Assembly (NCBI GenBank): GCA_034509755.1
Contig: CM067550.1
Span: forward strand, 17,415,001-17,479,000
DNA: 64,000 nucleotides
Direction: 5' to 3'
Source of the DNA: Anisodus tanguticus
Taxonomy: Eukaryota; Streptophyta; Magnoliopsida; Solanales; Solanaceae
The notes under the pieces were generated by a model that was not told the origin of the DNA, searched no databases, and worked only from the letters and a program-made list of their open reading frames with translations. Each line of letters starts with the position of its first letter. Position 1 is the stretch's first letter. Shown piece after piece: positions 21,561 through 33,332 of the stretch. Made by a program: the position numbers and the translations under genes.

Positions 21561-21837
21561 TGAAAGAAATAATCCCTTGATTATTTTCATTGATTGAAAG
21601 AGTATATATACATTTACATATTTACATATTTTCATAATAGGAGAATCCTCCTTGGATACTAATTATACAATTATGGTAAGTGTACACTACTAATTACATT
21701 ACAACTTTACATAAACTAGGATACTAAAATATACTACCTAACTATACACGGTATACACGGTAGAGGGGGAAATCCGAGAATCCAAGATACATAGGATATA
21801 CATGGGTATATCGTGTATATCCTTTGTATATTTAACA
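21561..21837 (-). repeat. 5' LTR of copia element 2
   Basis: Plus strand TGAAAGAAATAATCCC...TATATTTAACA, 277 bases, matching the 5' LTR of element 3 (36451-36751) at its two ends. It abuts the primer-binding site with no spacer. Confidence 0.85.
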
Positions 21838-24545
21838 TAAACAACTTCATATATTATAAATATTTTTTATATACAGTGATTTTCTTCTCTATTATTAATG
21901 CTCAGTTTTGATGCAATCTTTAAGCTTTTTCTCCTAATGTATTCCTAATTGAATTTACCATCCATCTTGTTATGTCAGTTTTAATTGAAGTTTGTAGTTA
22001 ATGGAAAAAACAAGGCGAAATACATAGTCTCCTAAATTCATTCACAATGATCAATTATTTTTAAAATTTTGTTAATGACCATATAGACACCTCGGCTTGA
22101 TAGAGATGTGAACAACTTAAATGGGTCATCTATGATGTAACAATAATTAATGTCCAATATGTGCTGTTTGTAACCAAAAAAGCAACTGGGAAATAATAAT
22201 ACGGTCAAAGGGAAAGAGATGAGAAATGAAAGCCCACAGTAGCAAATAAAAATACTACGCATATTCACGTGTAAAAAGTTATTTTAATTAATGATATGTG
22301 GCAATTGTTAGGTGGTCCTTACTACATTCACATTCTACTGTTTTGGTATGCTAAATATAATGCATTGGACAAGTCATGCTCCAGCTGTTTGTGGGCCAAT
22401 AGCTTGTTGGCTTGTATTCACTCTATCCATCTTGATCTTGTTAGTTATAGTAACAGATATTAACCTTAATCAGTTTATGAATAATTATTTAATATGTAAG
22501 ATATATGTTAATGATAGCTGAAGTTCGATTTGACAATGTTAAGAAAATTAAATATTGAGCATAACTCCACCTTAAAAGTAACAATTCTATCCATGTAAGT
22601 CACTATAACAGTCTCTACGCGAAGGCTTGGAAATTTAGAACAAAAAGGATGGTCCGACTTTATTACATATATACCATGTGAAGAAATATAAAATTTAGAA
22701 ATAATTAAACTCTAATGTCAATTCATGAGATGAAGATTGTTTAAAATCATATGAAGAGATAATAATACATTTAAGACGTATCGAGGATATCGGATAGAAA
22801 AGATAAATAAAAGAACAATTTATCGGAAGGGCATATTTCTAAGGGCACCAATCTCCCTCAACAATGGTCTATCTACAGGAAGCCGATCTATGGATAAAAA
22901 AGAAAATGCATGAAGGAAGAAATCAAAATCAAAAAATGTGGACGATGTAAAACATAAAAATATAATACTACATGTCTCTTGTATTTTGACCAATTATTCT
23001 TTTTGAAATATAGTTTCTATTTTATAACTATTGTGGCATAATCCAAGTAATAGTATAGTCCAAAATTGTACTAATATAACAATATTTTATGGTTGTGAAT
23101 GTGTTTGGTTAGAGTGGATAACTTGTCTTCTTTTTCTTGTTTTAGTCCCTTTGATGAGAGTATCAGGGATTCAAATCATGTGATTCAGTCACTTAATTTA
23201 TATCGTACCAAATAATTGTCTGTTTGCTAGCGAAAAAATGCATACCGTGTGTCATTTGTGCCCCACTTGTTGAAGGAAGAATTTATTACAGAAATATTTG
23301 TTTCATTTGAGGACCAGTGTGAACATATTTGATTAAGGTTAAAGAAAATCGTGTTAGATGTTAAAGTTGATAAAAAGAGTATTTAAAAAAAAAAGACATT
23401 ACATAGGGGTAAGAACGAGAAAGGAAAAGGATGTTACGCTATTGATGATATAAGAATTGAGATCGAGGAACGTTGTTTGGGACAGTTATGTCATTGGAAA
23501 ATGTCTTTTACGAAAGAAAAAATTGTTAAGAATAAAGGAAAAGGAAATATCTCTATAGATTCTTATCTTATTTTCACTTAGGAAAGATTAAGTTGTTGGA
23601 GTACCGGTTGAATGATGAGAAGAAGGGAAGCCCGCCTCTTTTCCGTACCAATTCTTATTTTAGCCCATTTATCCTAGTTAACAAATATAAATTTATATTA
23701 ATATCATGATTAATATCGTCAATAACATCAAAATCATTACTAGTGAATTCTAATATTCGTTCTTCGTGATTTGAGCAAGAGATTCTTCTGCAAATATCAT
23801 TTTTTGCTTAATTGTCTGTCACCCCACCCCCACCCTTACCCCACCACTACCACCGTCCACTTTTCAACTTCTCTCAATGTGAAAATATGAAGAAAAATTA
23901 ACAAAGTCAAGGTGAAGTCAACATTATTTGAAATTAGTCATTAAATCCAATATTATTCCGTTTTACACAAGTAAACATATTGATGATACAAAACGTTAAG
24001 CTTAACTTCTATATATAAAAAAGAAGTAAGAAGCGCTTTATTTCTAATTTTAATTGTCTATTCCGTGTGAATTTGAATTAATTGGATTATTGCTTCATAA
24101 CGAATGAGTGAATCCGGAAAAAAAGAAAAAGATAAAGAAATACATAACAAAACTACTATGATTTTAAGTTTAAAGAGATTCGCATTTGTGATATTTTACA
24201 TGACTATGTGATTTCTTGACCACTAAATTGTTCCTTAACTAAACCTTAATTAACCAATCATATAAGAACTTTAATAATGGTCAAAACTGTCGGATGTTAC
24301 TTTTTTTTGGCTGAATACATATATGATTTTTTATTATATTTATCTCTTTTTTTTTCATTTAGACACATAAATTAAAGATTATATCTATTGAACAGTTGAA
24401 CTACAACTAAAGTATATTACTTATTAAACACTCCACAAAAATTGTGCGACTTTCCCAAGCTATGACATGGCAAAAAAAAAAACGAATCAAGAGGTGACAT
24501 GGAATTTTATTTTTTTAAAGAAAAAACTTTCTTATTTCTCATGGG
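21838..24545. other. Intergenic AT-rich DNA
   Basis: No gene, RNA or bounded element recognised in 2.7 kb. Small ORFs (22038-22268, 22312-22521) have no family features. A pyrimidine/C-rich patch (CACCCCACCCCCACCC) lies at about 23820-23850. Confidence 0.5.
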
Positions 24546-25333
24546 TAGGGATGACAACGGATCGGATCTGGACCGCATCCTACTAGATCCAGATCCAGAT
24601 CCGTTTTTCATACCTAAATTCAGATCCGTCGGGTCCATAAAAATCATGTCCAAATCCGGATCCATCGGATTCACCAGATCCACGGATCGGATCTGGATCC
24701 ACATGTAAAAAAATTGTCTTGCTAAGAATGTAACCTTGATAAGAATTTTTTTTTGAACGGACAAACGATTTTTACTTAGCTAACAGTTTACTGTGTTTCA
24801 ATTTTGAAATGTTCATATGAGATATTTTGTTTGTTGTCTCGTTTTGATTGTGAGCTATTAATTAAAAAATTGGACAATGACAATAGTTGTGGAAAATGTT
24901 GATTAGTATTTCCACAATGCAGAACTTGCATGTGCTTGGAATCTTCACAAATGAAGTGAATATAATTTTAACTATTTGTCTATGGAGATGTTAATCATTC
25001 ACTAATATAACATTGATTTTATTATCGAAGTTACCTCTAACGCGGGGATAAAATAAACTTGTTTTGAGAATTAAACTTGTAAGAATGTGCTTAGCAATTT
25101 TAAGAAAATACTTATAAAATTACATTCTAGGTTATGAATATATTTAATAAAAAAGATCCACGGGTCGGATCTGGACCGGATACGGATCTCAAATACAAGA
25201 TCCAAATCCATATCCGATCCGTCAGAAATGGATCCGGATCCGATCCGGATCCGTCGAATCCAAATTTTGAAAATTCATATCTTATAAAACGGATCTGGAT
25301 CCGGACCGGATCCAGGATCCACTGTCATCTCTA
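24546..25333 (+). mobile_element. Non-autonomous hAT element A with GGATCC-type subterminal repeats
   Basis: Ends TAGGGATGACAACGG and (reverse complement of the right end) TAGAGATGACAGTGG. Flanked by CTCATGGG (24538-24545) and CTCATGAG (25334-25341), an 8-base target duplication with one mismatch. The outer 170-190 bases at each end are packed with GATCCGGATC-type motifs, which yield shadow ORFs rich in Asp/Pro/Ser on both strands. The core is AT-rich and non-coding. The second copy is at 44811-45724, in opposite orientation. Confidence 0.9.
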
Positions 25334-25341
25334 CTCATGAG

Positions 25342-25868
25342 TCATGCCGAAAGTGAAGAAGGCCAAATGATGGCTCATTCCTCAAGTCTTAGCTGTAGCA
25401 ATCACTCATCAATCTTCTCTTTCTAGAATCTAAGAAATCAATTAGCAACCGCTTATGTTTTATTTAATTAATAAATAAAACACTTATTTATAAAATATAA
25501 TTCTTGAGAGTATTATGTGAGAAAAGTATTGAATGAGGTCAAAGTTGAGGGCAATGGGTTTTCTTCTTTCCTGCATAGGAAAGTCAACGAACGTGTGGCT
25601 TTTCCTCTTTCCATTTTGATATCTCACTCGATATCCCGTATTATGACTTGACTAAATCTGAATTTTGCGGCGAAAAATCTCACGAGCTAAAGCACTCCTT
25701 AATAAAGAAAATTTCATACACAAAATTCAAACTCGAGACCTCTAATTAAAAAGAAGTACTTATCACTACATCACTATCTTTATTGATTTCTTTTCTTTCT
25801 TTGAAACTCATGTCCCTTTCGTTCTTTTCTTTAATAATACAATATCACATCATGGTGATAATGCTATT
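25342..25868. other. Intergenic DNA with reverse SINE
   Basis: 25650-25790 is a minus-strand SINE ('TTAATTAGAGGTCTCGAGTTTGAA', 'GTGAGATTTTTCGCCGCAAAA', 'TTCAGATTTAGTCAAG' on the minus strand). The remainder is unremarkable. Confidence 0.55.
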
Positions 25869-27209
25869 TGATCACGCTTAACTCTAGTTCTAAAAAGAAT
25901 AAGCGATCGCTGTAAATATAATTCGATTTAAAAGTCCGGTGTTGAATCCCACAAACTAACGTTAGCTATAATTATTTCATATTACTAAAAACTAAGTTCG
26001 AACAATATTCTTAATTATAACGATTAAATTTTTTATTTGAACTATTTAACTAATAAATAATAAAGAAGTAAAAACAATCAACTAATAAAGAAGTAAAAAT
26101 AATCAACTAAAGATGATGAAGTTGGAAACAAGATTAAGAAGGTCCAGGGTTATGATTTTCCCATTTATCGAAATCCTTCTTGCTACGTTATTCATAATTT
26201 CGCCGATTTATTCTCTACGGATCGTGAGCACTCAACTTATCGTAATATTCTCTCGAACAACCATAAAAATTTACTAGTCGTATTCTCTCGAACTACTCTA
26301 GCTAGCAATTTCTCACTGCTCACTATGATCACGTCAAAGCTTAGTTATCTCTAATCCCGCTTTTAAATCCGCCTTATTGATCTCTCATATACCTAGAGGG
26401 TGACGTTATTCAACAACAACCTAAATATGTATTCTCTCTCGAGCAACACATAATAAATAGGAACAATCAATCGATGGTCATTCAATCAAATGAAATAAGC
26501 ATATAGTTTCACAAGTAGAGAAATTCAAAGGCTTAATCATATTAAAACGTAACAAGAATTCATCTAACAATTGGTTCCACCAAAACCCTAGATAGAGAAT
26601 TAGCTACTCATAAAAGTATGTGAAAACACGATACTAAAATTCATAACCAATAATGAAAAATAGGAAGAAGAGAGAAATAACTCGTTGTTGAATCTTTCGT
26701 CTTGCTCCACGGCGACTCCTTCCTCTCCTTAGGTTCAATCCTCCCAAAATAACGTGTCTTAAGGTGTATTTATATGACCTAGAATGTATATGGAAACAAA
26801 TAAACCAATTAATATTCGTTTGAAAAACTTTTCTTGGCTCGCCTGAACTCTCGCTTCGCAAGGATCACAGGCGAGCCCATCCAGCTGTAAATTTTCACTT
26901 GTTTCTTGGCTCGTCTATGGGCTAACCTTTCCCTTCACTGTTTTGTGCAAGTGATTAAACTTATTGGCTCGTCAATCTACTCGCAAGGCGAGCATGATAG
27001 GCAAGCTTAGGCATTCTCCGTTCTTTCTTTTCTTATCTAAACTTGCATCAAATAAGCTACTTATCAATCGCTTTCGTCCAACGATCTTCCTATACATACA
27101 AAATACGTAATAAGCTCAAGGCAATATAATTTATATTCAAACAATGATAAAAGTACTAAGAACTGAGGCAAAATAATGACTAAATATATGCATTTTTGGC
27201 CGAATATCA
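25869..27209 (-). repeat. 3' LTR of the Tat-type element
   Basis: TGATCA...TATCA on the plus strand; aligns along its length with 30135-31458. Both LTRs carry the 'GGCTCGCCTGAACTCTCGC' block near the transcription-start side. Confidence 0.9.
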
Positions 27210-27245
27210 CCACCCCACACTTAGACTTTTGCTCGTCCTCGAGCA
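27197..27245 (-). promoter_or_regulatory. Polypurine tract region of the Tat-type element
   Basis: Minus strand 'GACGAGCAAAAGTCTAAGTG' then TGGGGTGG immediately before the LTR start TGATATTCGG. This arrangement primes plus-strand DNA synthesis in gypsy elements. Confidence 0.8.
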
Positions 27246-29066
27246 AGTTCAAAAATTCACAGCATGGCAAAGAATAACTCTTGAGCATGCTCTTGCATCA
27301 CAACTAATGACAATGGATTATATTGCCATTTAGAAACTAGATTATGCATAAAAACATCCTTCTTTAATCGTTTTATGCCAAGACTATTTAAAAAATTTAA
27401 ATGATCTCTCCTAACATCTTAGCCTCAAAGATTGAATTTCCTCCTATTTAGTTCTTGACTTGCTTCCTACGCCAACTTAAGAACCAAGTACCTGACAAAT
27501 CTTTTGTGAATCTTGTGTCCTCACCAATCAAACCAAGAGAGAAATTAGTCCACACACTCAAATAAAAGTTAAATATATTTTAAGGACTCACGTACATAAA
27601 GAATTCACTCTCTCATAAAGAAAAATCATGTGTCTCCCAAGGTCGTACCATAGGCTTGCCCGTAGTATAAGACTCGACTCCACTAATCTAAGCCTGTCAA
27701 ATCTAGGATCAAGTAGGACTTTCATAGGTTGTAATGTAGGCTAAAAAACAGATAGGATATATTTAGAAAAATAGTGACTCCACCCTCCTAAGCACTTTAA
27801 TACAAGACATTTTTGTGACTTTAGAGTGCATACTTCTCATAATCCCCATTCAATTGCTCATTATACAAAGGCACCAGATGAATTCCTTTGCTTTCAAGCC
27901 AACACATATGAATAATTCACTAGCTAGGAACAAAATAGTATTCTTTTTCTATTTTCTTCTTCTTCTTTTTGCATCTAATGAAAGTGTTCTTTTCTTCACT
28001 CATTTTCTTTAGTTCCACTCAAAAGCTATCCATGTTTCCTAATTACATTATTATAGCACTTATTTTTACAAATTAAGTGCTTTCAGAGGTGAAGGTTCAA
28101 ATCAATTAGGAACAAAAAGATATAGACTTGTAGTGTGAGTGCAAACGAAAGACTTATAGGCTCAAAAGGGCTGACATGGGATATTGTTAACATTGGTATA
28201 CAAAAAGGCTAATAAAAAATGGCTATGTCATCTACTAAATTTAACACGACTTAATTATTTCGTGTTGACAACACACATGGCAAGTTCTAGACTAACAAGG
28301 AATGACACAGATTATCATCTAAACCTTACTTCACACAATACACATGATCCACTCCAGATAGTTCCATCATTACTCTCAAGTTAAAGCAGTAGGGCACATT
28401 CACTAAATATGATTCAAGCACATGAGGTAATAATAAAAAGTCAAAGATCGAGCCTTAAGCGTCAAAAGAAGATCATAAAAATTCTCAATACATCTAAAGA
28501 AGGTATACAATACACATGCCCAGCTCTAAACCCCAACATAAAATATGTCACACAGTTTTCGACACTAGAGTTCTTACTTTTTGTTACTTGCTTGTTCATC
28601 CTAAAGATTAATCCCCTAACTAAAATAGCACAAGAAACCACTAAACAATTCATCACCCCACACTTAAAACTGTGCATTATCCCCCAATGTACAATATAAA
28701 TAGAAGATGACAAAATAGACTCGTTGGTAGGCCAAAGGCCGTACAATAGCAGTGTCCGGAGTACTCAGACTTCCCCAATAAAGATATGGTCCTTTGTGAG
28801 GTATCTCACACTTAGTTCCAATTTTATGGCTTACTTTTGCATCATTCCAATGGCTTTGTTTCCATGCTCAAACTCCTACAAAAATAAAAATAACACAACA
28901 AAAATAAACATAATAAATAAAAATATTAAAGTTAGATTGCCTCCCAACAAGCGCCTAATTTTACGTCGCGGCACGACTAAAATCATTTTTGCCTCCATTT
29001 TGAACTTATAAATTGTACCTCCAGTTTTGATTCAGCTTGATCATTATGCTCTTTGAGCAGTACAAA
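27246..29066 (-). other. Non-coding interior of the Tat-type element
   Basis: No ORF with domain features on either strand. The space normally filled by pol is filled with unrelated AT-rich sequence. Confidence 0.7.
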
Positions 29067-29865
29067 TTATTGCGAGCCTAAAATTAAATAATTTCGTATG
29101 CACTCTTTGGCTTTCAACCGAGGAGTATCACCTTGCCTAGACGGCCTTGAAATTTTCAGAATATATGACTCATCTACCTCATCCTTTAGTTTCTGCCTCG
29201 ACTCGTATGGATCACTTTCCATATCTCCTTCCGAACACAATGTCAAAAAATGCTTAGAGTGAAGAACAATGCGCTCAAACTGAAAATTCAACTTATTTTC
29301 GACCTCCTCTTCTTGACATAAATTAGAGTCAATTAAAATTGCATATGTAAGGTCCTTGATTGACTCTAGTATCACTTTTTCAACATCGACATCATCAAAT
29401 TATGTTTGGTTAGGTTGTTGGTGTTCTACTTTGAACTCTTCTTGGCTACAATCGACAATATTATCTTGTGGAGTTGTAAAAGCTTCAACCAATTGACTCA
29501 ACTAAGCCTCCAACTTGTGAATAGTCGTCTCTTGCCTTTATATATGTAATATGTAACTGTTTCTCATCGTCTTTCTCCACAAGGCACTTTAACATGCCTT
29601 TGATCTCTTTCATGTAAGCATCTCTTGGTTCATTGTTCCTATTAACTTCACAAGAAAAAGTAGAACCATCATAATAGGAGGTTGGGGGAGGATAAGAAAT
29701 ATGGGCATAAAAGTGACCATCTTGACCACCACACATATTGCAGACATTCCACACATAAGATTGAGTTGGTGCACATAACTCGCTCTTAGGAATATTTTGA
29801 TAATTTTTCCACGGGTGATTTCCTCCACAATATGCATAGATGATCAAAAGTAGAATTACCAACAA
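29067..29865 (-). pseudogene. Gag-like remnant of the Tat-type element
   Basis: 29485-29865 encodes 'YAYCGGNHPWKNY' and 'NVCNMCGGQDGHFYAHISYP', the latter resembling a degenerate zinc knuckle (CxxCGGxDGHFYAH) of Tat gag proteins. 29067-29375 in another frame is acidic and may be the downstream end. The link is by pattern only. Confidence 0.55.
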
Positions 29866-29945
29866 CTAAACCCCCATAATTCCAAGATGTCATGTTTTTC
29901 AAATCAACAACTAAAAGATATTCAAACTTAGAATCTAGCAATATT

Positions 29946-30069
29946 GATCTTGAGCCGAGGGTCTCTCGGAAACAACCGCTCTAACTACCAAGGTAGAGGT
30001 AAGGTCTGCATACACTCTACCATCCACAGACTCCACGTTGTGGGATTTCACTGGATATGTTGTTGTTGT
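29946..30069 (+). mobile_element. LINE/SINE-tail insertion with 18-base duplication
   Basis: A 124-base copy of the shared tail ('GAGCCGAGGGTCTCTCGGAAAC' core to (TTG)n) is flanked by a perfect 18-base repeat TTAGAATCTAGCAATATT (29928-29945 and 30070-30087). It sits about 20-30 bases from the primer-binding site of the host element. It is either a 5'-truncated LINE or a SINE; no tRNA-like head is present. Confidence 0.92.
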
Positions 30070-30110
30070 TTAGAATCTAGCAATATTTACAACCACAACT
30101 AAACCGTTAG

Positions 30111-30134
30111 TTCCCCGGCAACGACGCCAAAATT
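30111..30134 (-). promoter_or_regulatory. Primer-binding site of the Tat-type element
   Basis: Plus strand TTCCCCGGCAACGACGCCAA directly before the LTR; minus strand TTGGCGTCGTTGCCGGGGAA, the common Tat/Athila-like form with one change (GCGTC for GCGCC). Confidence 0.85.
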
Positions 30135-31458
30135 TGATCACACCCAACTCTAGTCCTAAAAAGGATAAGCAGTCGCTGTAAATATAATCCGGTCTAAAAG
30201 TCTGGAGTTGAATCCTACAGAGAACTAATGTTACCTATAACTGTTCTATATTACAAAGAAAATAAGTTCAAACAATAATCTTAATTATAATGATTAAGAT
30301 TTCTATTTGAACTACTTAACTAATAAATAATAAAGAAGTAAAAATAATCAACTAAAGAAGATGAAGTTGGAAACAAGGTTAAGGAGGTCCACAATTATGA
30401 TTTCCCATTTATCAGAATCCTTCTCGCTATGTTATCCATAATTTCGCCGATTTATTCTCTACAGGCCGTGAGCACTCAAATTATCGTAATTCTCTCTCGA
30501 GCAACCACAATAATTTACTAGACGTATTCTCTCGAACTACTCTAGCTAACAATTTCTCGCCGCTCACTATGACGGCGTCAAATCTTCGTTATCTCTAATC
30601 CCTTTTTTAAACCCGCCGTATTGATCTCTCATATACCTAGAGGGTGACGTTATTCAACAACAACCTAAATATGTATTCTCTCTCGAGCAACACATAATAA
30701 ATAGGAACAATCAATCGATGGTCATTCAATCAACTGAAATAAGCATATAGTTGAACATGTAGAGAAATTCAAAGGCTTAAGCATATTAAAACGTAACAAG
30801 AATTCATCCAACAATTGGTTCCACCAAAATCCTAGATAGAGAATTAGCTACTCATAAAAGTATGTGAAAACACGATACTAAAATTCATAACCAATAATGG
30901 AAAATAGGAAGAAGAGGGAAAGATTGTTGAATCTTTCGTCTTGCTTTACGGCGGCTCCTTGCTCTCCTTAGGTTCAATCCTCCCAAAATAATGCGTCTTA
31001 AGGTGTATTTATATGACCTAGAATGTATAGGGAATCAAATAAACCAATTAAAATTCATTTGAAAAACGTTTCTGGGCTCGCCTGAACTCTCGCTTCGCGA
31101 GGATCACAGGCGAGCCCAGCCAGCTGTAAATTTTCTCTTGTTTCTTGGCTCGTCTATGGGCTTGCATTTCCCTTCGCTTCACTGTTTTGTTCAAGTGATT
31201 AAACTTCTTCGCTCGTCAATCTACTTGTAAGGCGAGCATGATAGGCGAGCTCGGGCATTCTCCGATCTCTTTTTTTTCTTATCTAAACTTGCATATCAAA
31301 TAAGCTATTTTCCAATCGCTTTCGTCCAACGATCTTCCTACACATACAAAACACGTAATAAGCTCAAAAAAATTTAATTTATACTTAAAACGACGATAAA
31401 AGTCCTAAGAAGTGAAGCAAAATAATGACTAAATATATAAATTTTTAGCCGAACATCA
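30135..31458 (-). repeat. 5' LTR of the Tat-type element
   Basis: TGATCACACCC...GAACATCA on the plus strand. Substitutions relative to the 3' LTR are numerous, so the insertion is not recent. Confidence 0.9.
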
Positions 31459-31463
31459 CTACT

Positions 31464-31869
31464 CTATTTTTCCTGTGGGGAGTATTCAATATTAATCTTT
31501 TAATTACCTGAAGATTATTTCATAACATAGAATCCACTAATTACATTGGTTTATTTGTTGAATCAGTTCACTAACATAACATAGTAAAAAGGTAAAATTC
31601 TGAGAATGGCACCGAAGACACACAATTTCTTTTAGAGAAACTAGTGTCACCGTACTGCGTTGCGTGTGCATTTTGCATCTATTAAAAAATAATTAGATTT
31701 AAATATGTTGTTGTTGTTATAAAAAAAATTGTATAGAATAAGAATGAATTATATACGCGTAATATTAATTAACGTCAAAATAATTATAATATCAATAAAT
31801 AGAAAAATAAATATTAAATGGTAAATATTAGGACAATCAATATGACTATTATTTTAATTATGTTATATA
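31464..31869. other. Intergenic AT-rich DNA
   Basis: No gene or element end resolved. A GTTGTTGTTGTT run at about 31705-31718 may be the worn end of another LINE/SINE tail. Confidence 0.4.
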
Positions 31870-31949
31870 GTTCAGAAAGGATTTATATAAATTAGAATTT
31901 TATGTAAAAGAAAAGAAACACAAAGTATGCCTAGAGAAAATCGCAGAAA

Positions 31950-32289
31950 CACTTGAAGAAAAACTTACGAAGACACAAAGCAGCATCATTGCGGAGAATG
32001 GACGAAAAGAAATTTTGTAGGAATGGAGTAATAGAAATACCAGACTAATATGATTAATGAATGTAAACCTACAAAACAAAATCAATATTTCTACGAAAGA
32101 ATAATGAAAAGAATTTGTAGGACTTAATAGAAATACCCGAATAACATGATTAATGAAGATAATCGTTTGTGTTGAGATAAACCTATAAAATAAAACCAAT
32201 ATTCCAACGAAAGAATAACGAAAAGAATTTTTTTAGGAACTAATAGAAATACCAGAATAATATGATTAATGAAGTTGTGTTGAGGTAAA
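31950..32289. repeat. Tandem repeats interrupted by copia 3
   Basis: About three units near 105-120 bases with the core 'ACGAAAGAATAA(C/T)GAAAAGAA', 'TTTGTAGGA', 'TAATAGAAATACC' and 'TATGATTAATGAAG'. A further unit ('AATGAAAGAATAACGAAAAG') resumes at 36752-36826 on the other side of copia 3, so the element landed inside the array. Confidence 0.8.
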
Positions 32290-33275
32290 GGATAGAGTCG
32301 CCCGACGCTTCACGGACCAGGAGACCAAGTTGTTGCCAAGGAACATACAGTAGCCAGACGTAGACCGTCTGGTGTCTGGACACCCACTCCAATCAGCATC
32401 TGTGTATGAGACAAGTATGGATGTCGATGAAGGATACAAATGCAAACCATAGTCCAGTGTACCCTGAATATACCGAATGATGCGTTTGAGTGCATTCATG
32501 TGCTCAATTCGGGATCATGCATGAATAAACACACCTGCTGGACATCATACGTAATATCTGGTCTGGTAAAGGTAAGTTACTGAAGGGCCCCTACAAGACT
32601 GCGATAGCGGGTCGGATCCTCGTAAGGGACGCCGACCGCGGCACCAAGCTTGGGCTTGGTATTAACTGGAGTGGAAGTGGACTTATAGGATGACATCCCA
32701 GCCCTCTCGATGATCTCGGCTGCATACTTTCATTGTGACAAGAACAACTCATCGGAATGACTAGTGACAGCAATCCCCAAAAAATAACTCAAGGGCCCCA
32801 AGTCTTTCATAGCAAACTCGGAGTTGAGCATGGTCATGATAGACTGGCGCAAGGCATCGGAAGAGGCAGTCAAGATAATATCGTCCACATATAACAAAAT
32901 ATAGGCTACGGGCGAACCACGACGGTAGATGAACAAGGAATTATCCGACCTGCTGTGAGTGAACCCAATAGTTGAAACATAGTCAACAAACCTTGTATAA
33001 CAGGCCCGTGGAGACTGCTTAAGCCCATATAAGGACTTCTTCAACAAACATACATGATGAGGATGGTTGGGATCCCTGAATCCCAACGGCTGATGCATAT
33101 AGACTGTTTCCTTGAGATCACCATGTAGGAAAGCATTCTTGACATCCAACTGATGAATCGGCCATGCCTTCGAATGAGCCAAGCTAAGCACAGTGCGAAT
33201 GGTATCCGGCTTGACCACCGGGCTAAATGTCTCCCCACAATCTATACCAACCTGCTGAGTCTTACCATCACCCAC
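32290..33275 (-). pseudogene. Copia 3 reverse transcriptase and partial RNase H
   Basis: 32730-33275 is an open RT block (181 codons): 'GETFSPVVKPDTIRTVLSL', 'HQLDVKNAFLHGDLKETVY', 'LKKSLYGLKQSPRACYTRF' and the YVDDII box, then 'DLGPLSYFLGIAVT'. After a frameshift near 32700 the RNase H start 'SYTDADWSGCPDTRRSTSG' is at 32266-32499. The frame runs into the flanking repeat, so the catalytic domain is lost. Confidence 0.9.
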
Positions 33276-33332
33276 AAGCCGCGCCTTATGTCGAGCAAAT
33301 GAACCATCTGAATTCTCTTTATGAGCAAAAAT

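Larger units (their letters stand above)
17701..21837 (-). mobile_element. Copia element 2, internally rearranged
   Basis: A copia element of the same family as element 3 (most blocks align readily) with 5' LTR at 21561-21837, a primer-binding site next to it (plus strand CTTCTGATACCA, 21549-21560), gag N-terminus, pre-integrase, integrase, RT and RNase H. The zinc/protease region is missing: at about 20869 the homology to element 3 stops and a short inverted gag fragment is present. The sequence at the 3' end is unlike the 5' LTR. Non-functional. Confidence 0.88.
25869..31458 (-). mobile_element. Full-length non-autonomous Tat-type gypsy element
   Basis: About 5.6 kb with two long LTRs (1341 and 1324 bases), a primer-binding site TTTTGGCGTCGTTGCCGGGG on the minus strand beside the 5' LTR, and a polypurine tract AAGTGTGGGGTGG beside the 3' LTR. 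Flanks CTATT (25864-25868) and CTACT (31459-31463) are a 5-base duplication with one mismatch. The 2.9 kb interior carries only a gag-like remnant and no RT or integrase, so it depends on a relative for movement (LARD-like). The 'GCGCTTGTTGGGAGGCAA' stretch near 28920-28945 (minus strand) is typical of Tat-lineage non-coding parts. Confidence 0.88.

Noticed and set aside
24499..25340. Asp/Pro-rich ORFs with GSGSDPDP-like repeats
   Set aside because: They are translations of the GGATCC-type subterminal repeats of hAT element A.
26840..26990. Possible riboswitch or structured RNA in the repeated 'GGCTCGCCTGAAC' block
   Set aside because: It occurs in both LTRs of the Tat-type element at the same place and is simply LTR sequence; short GGCTCG/CGAGCC complementarity alone does not support an RNA.
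29067..29865. Host zinc-finger gene
   Set aside because: It lies between the LTRs in the gag position of a Tat-type element and is broken, so element origin is more likely.
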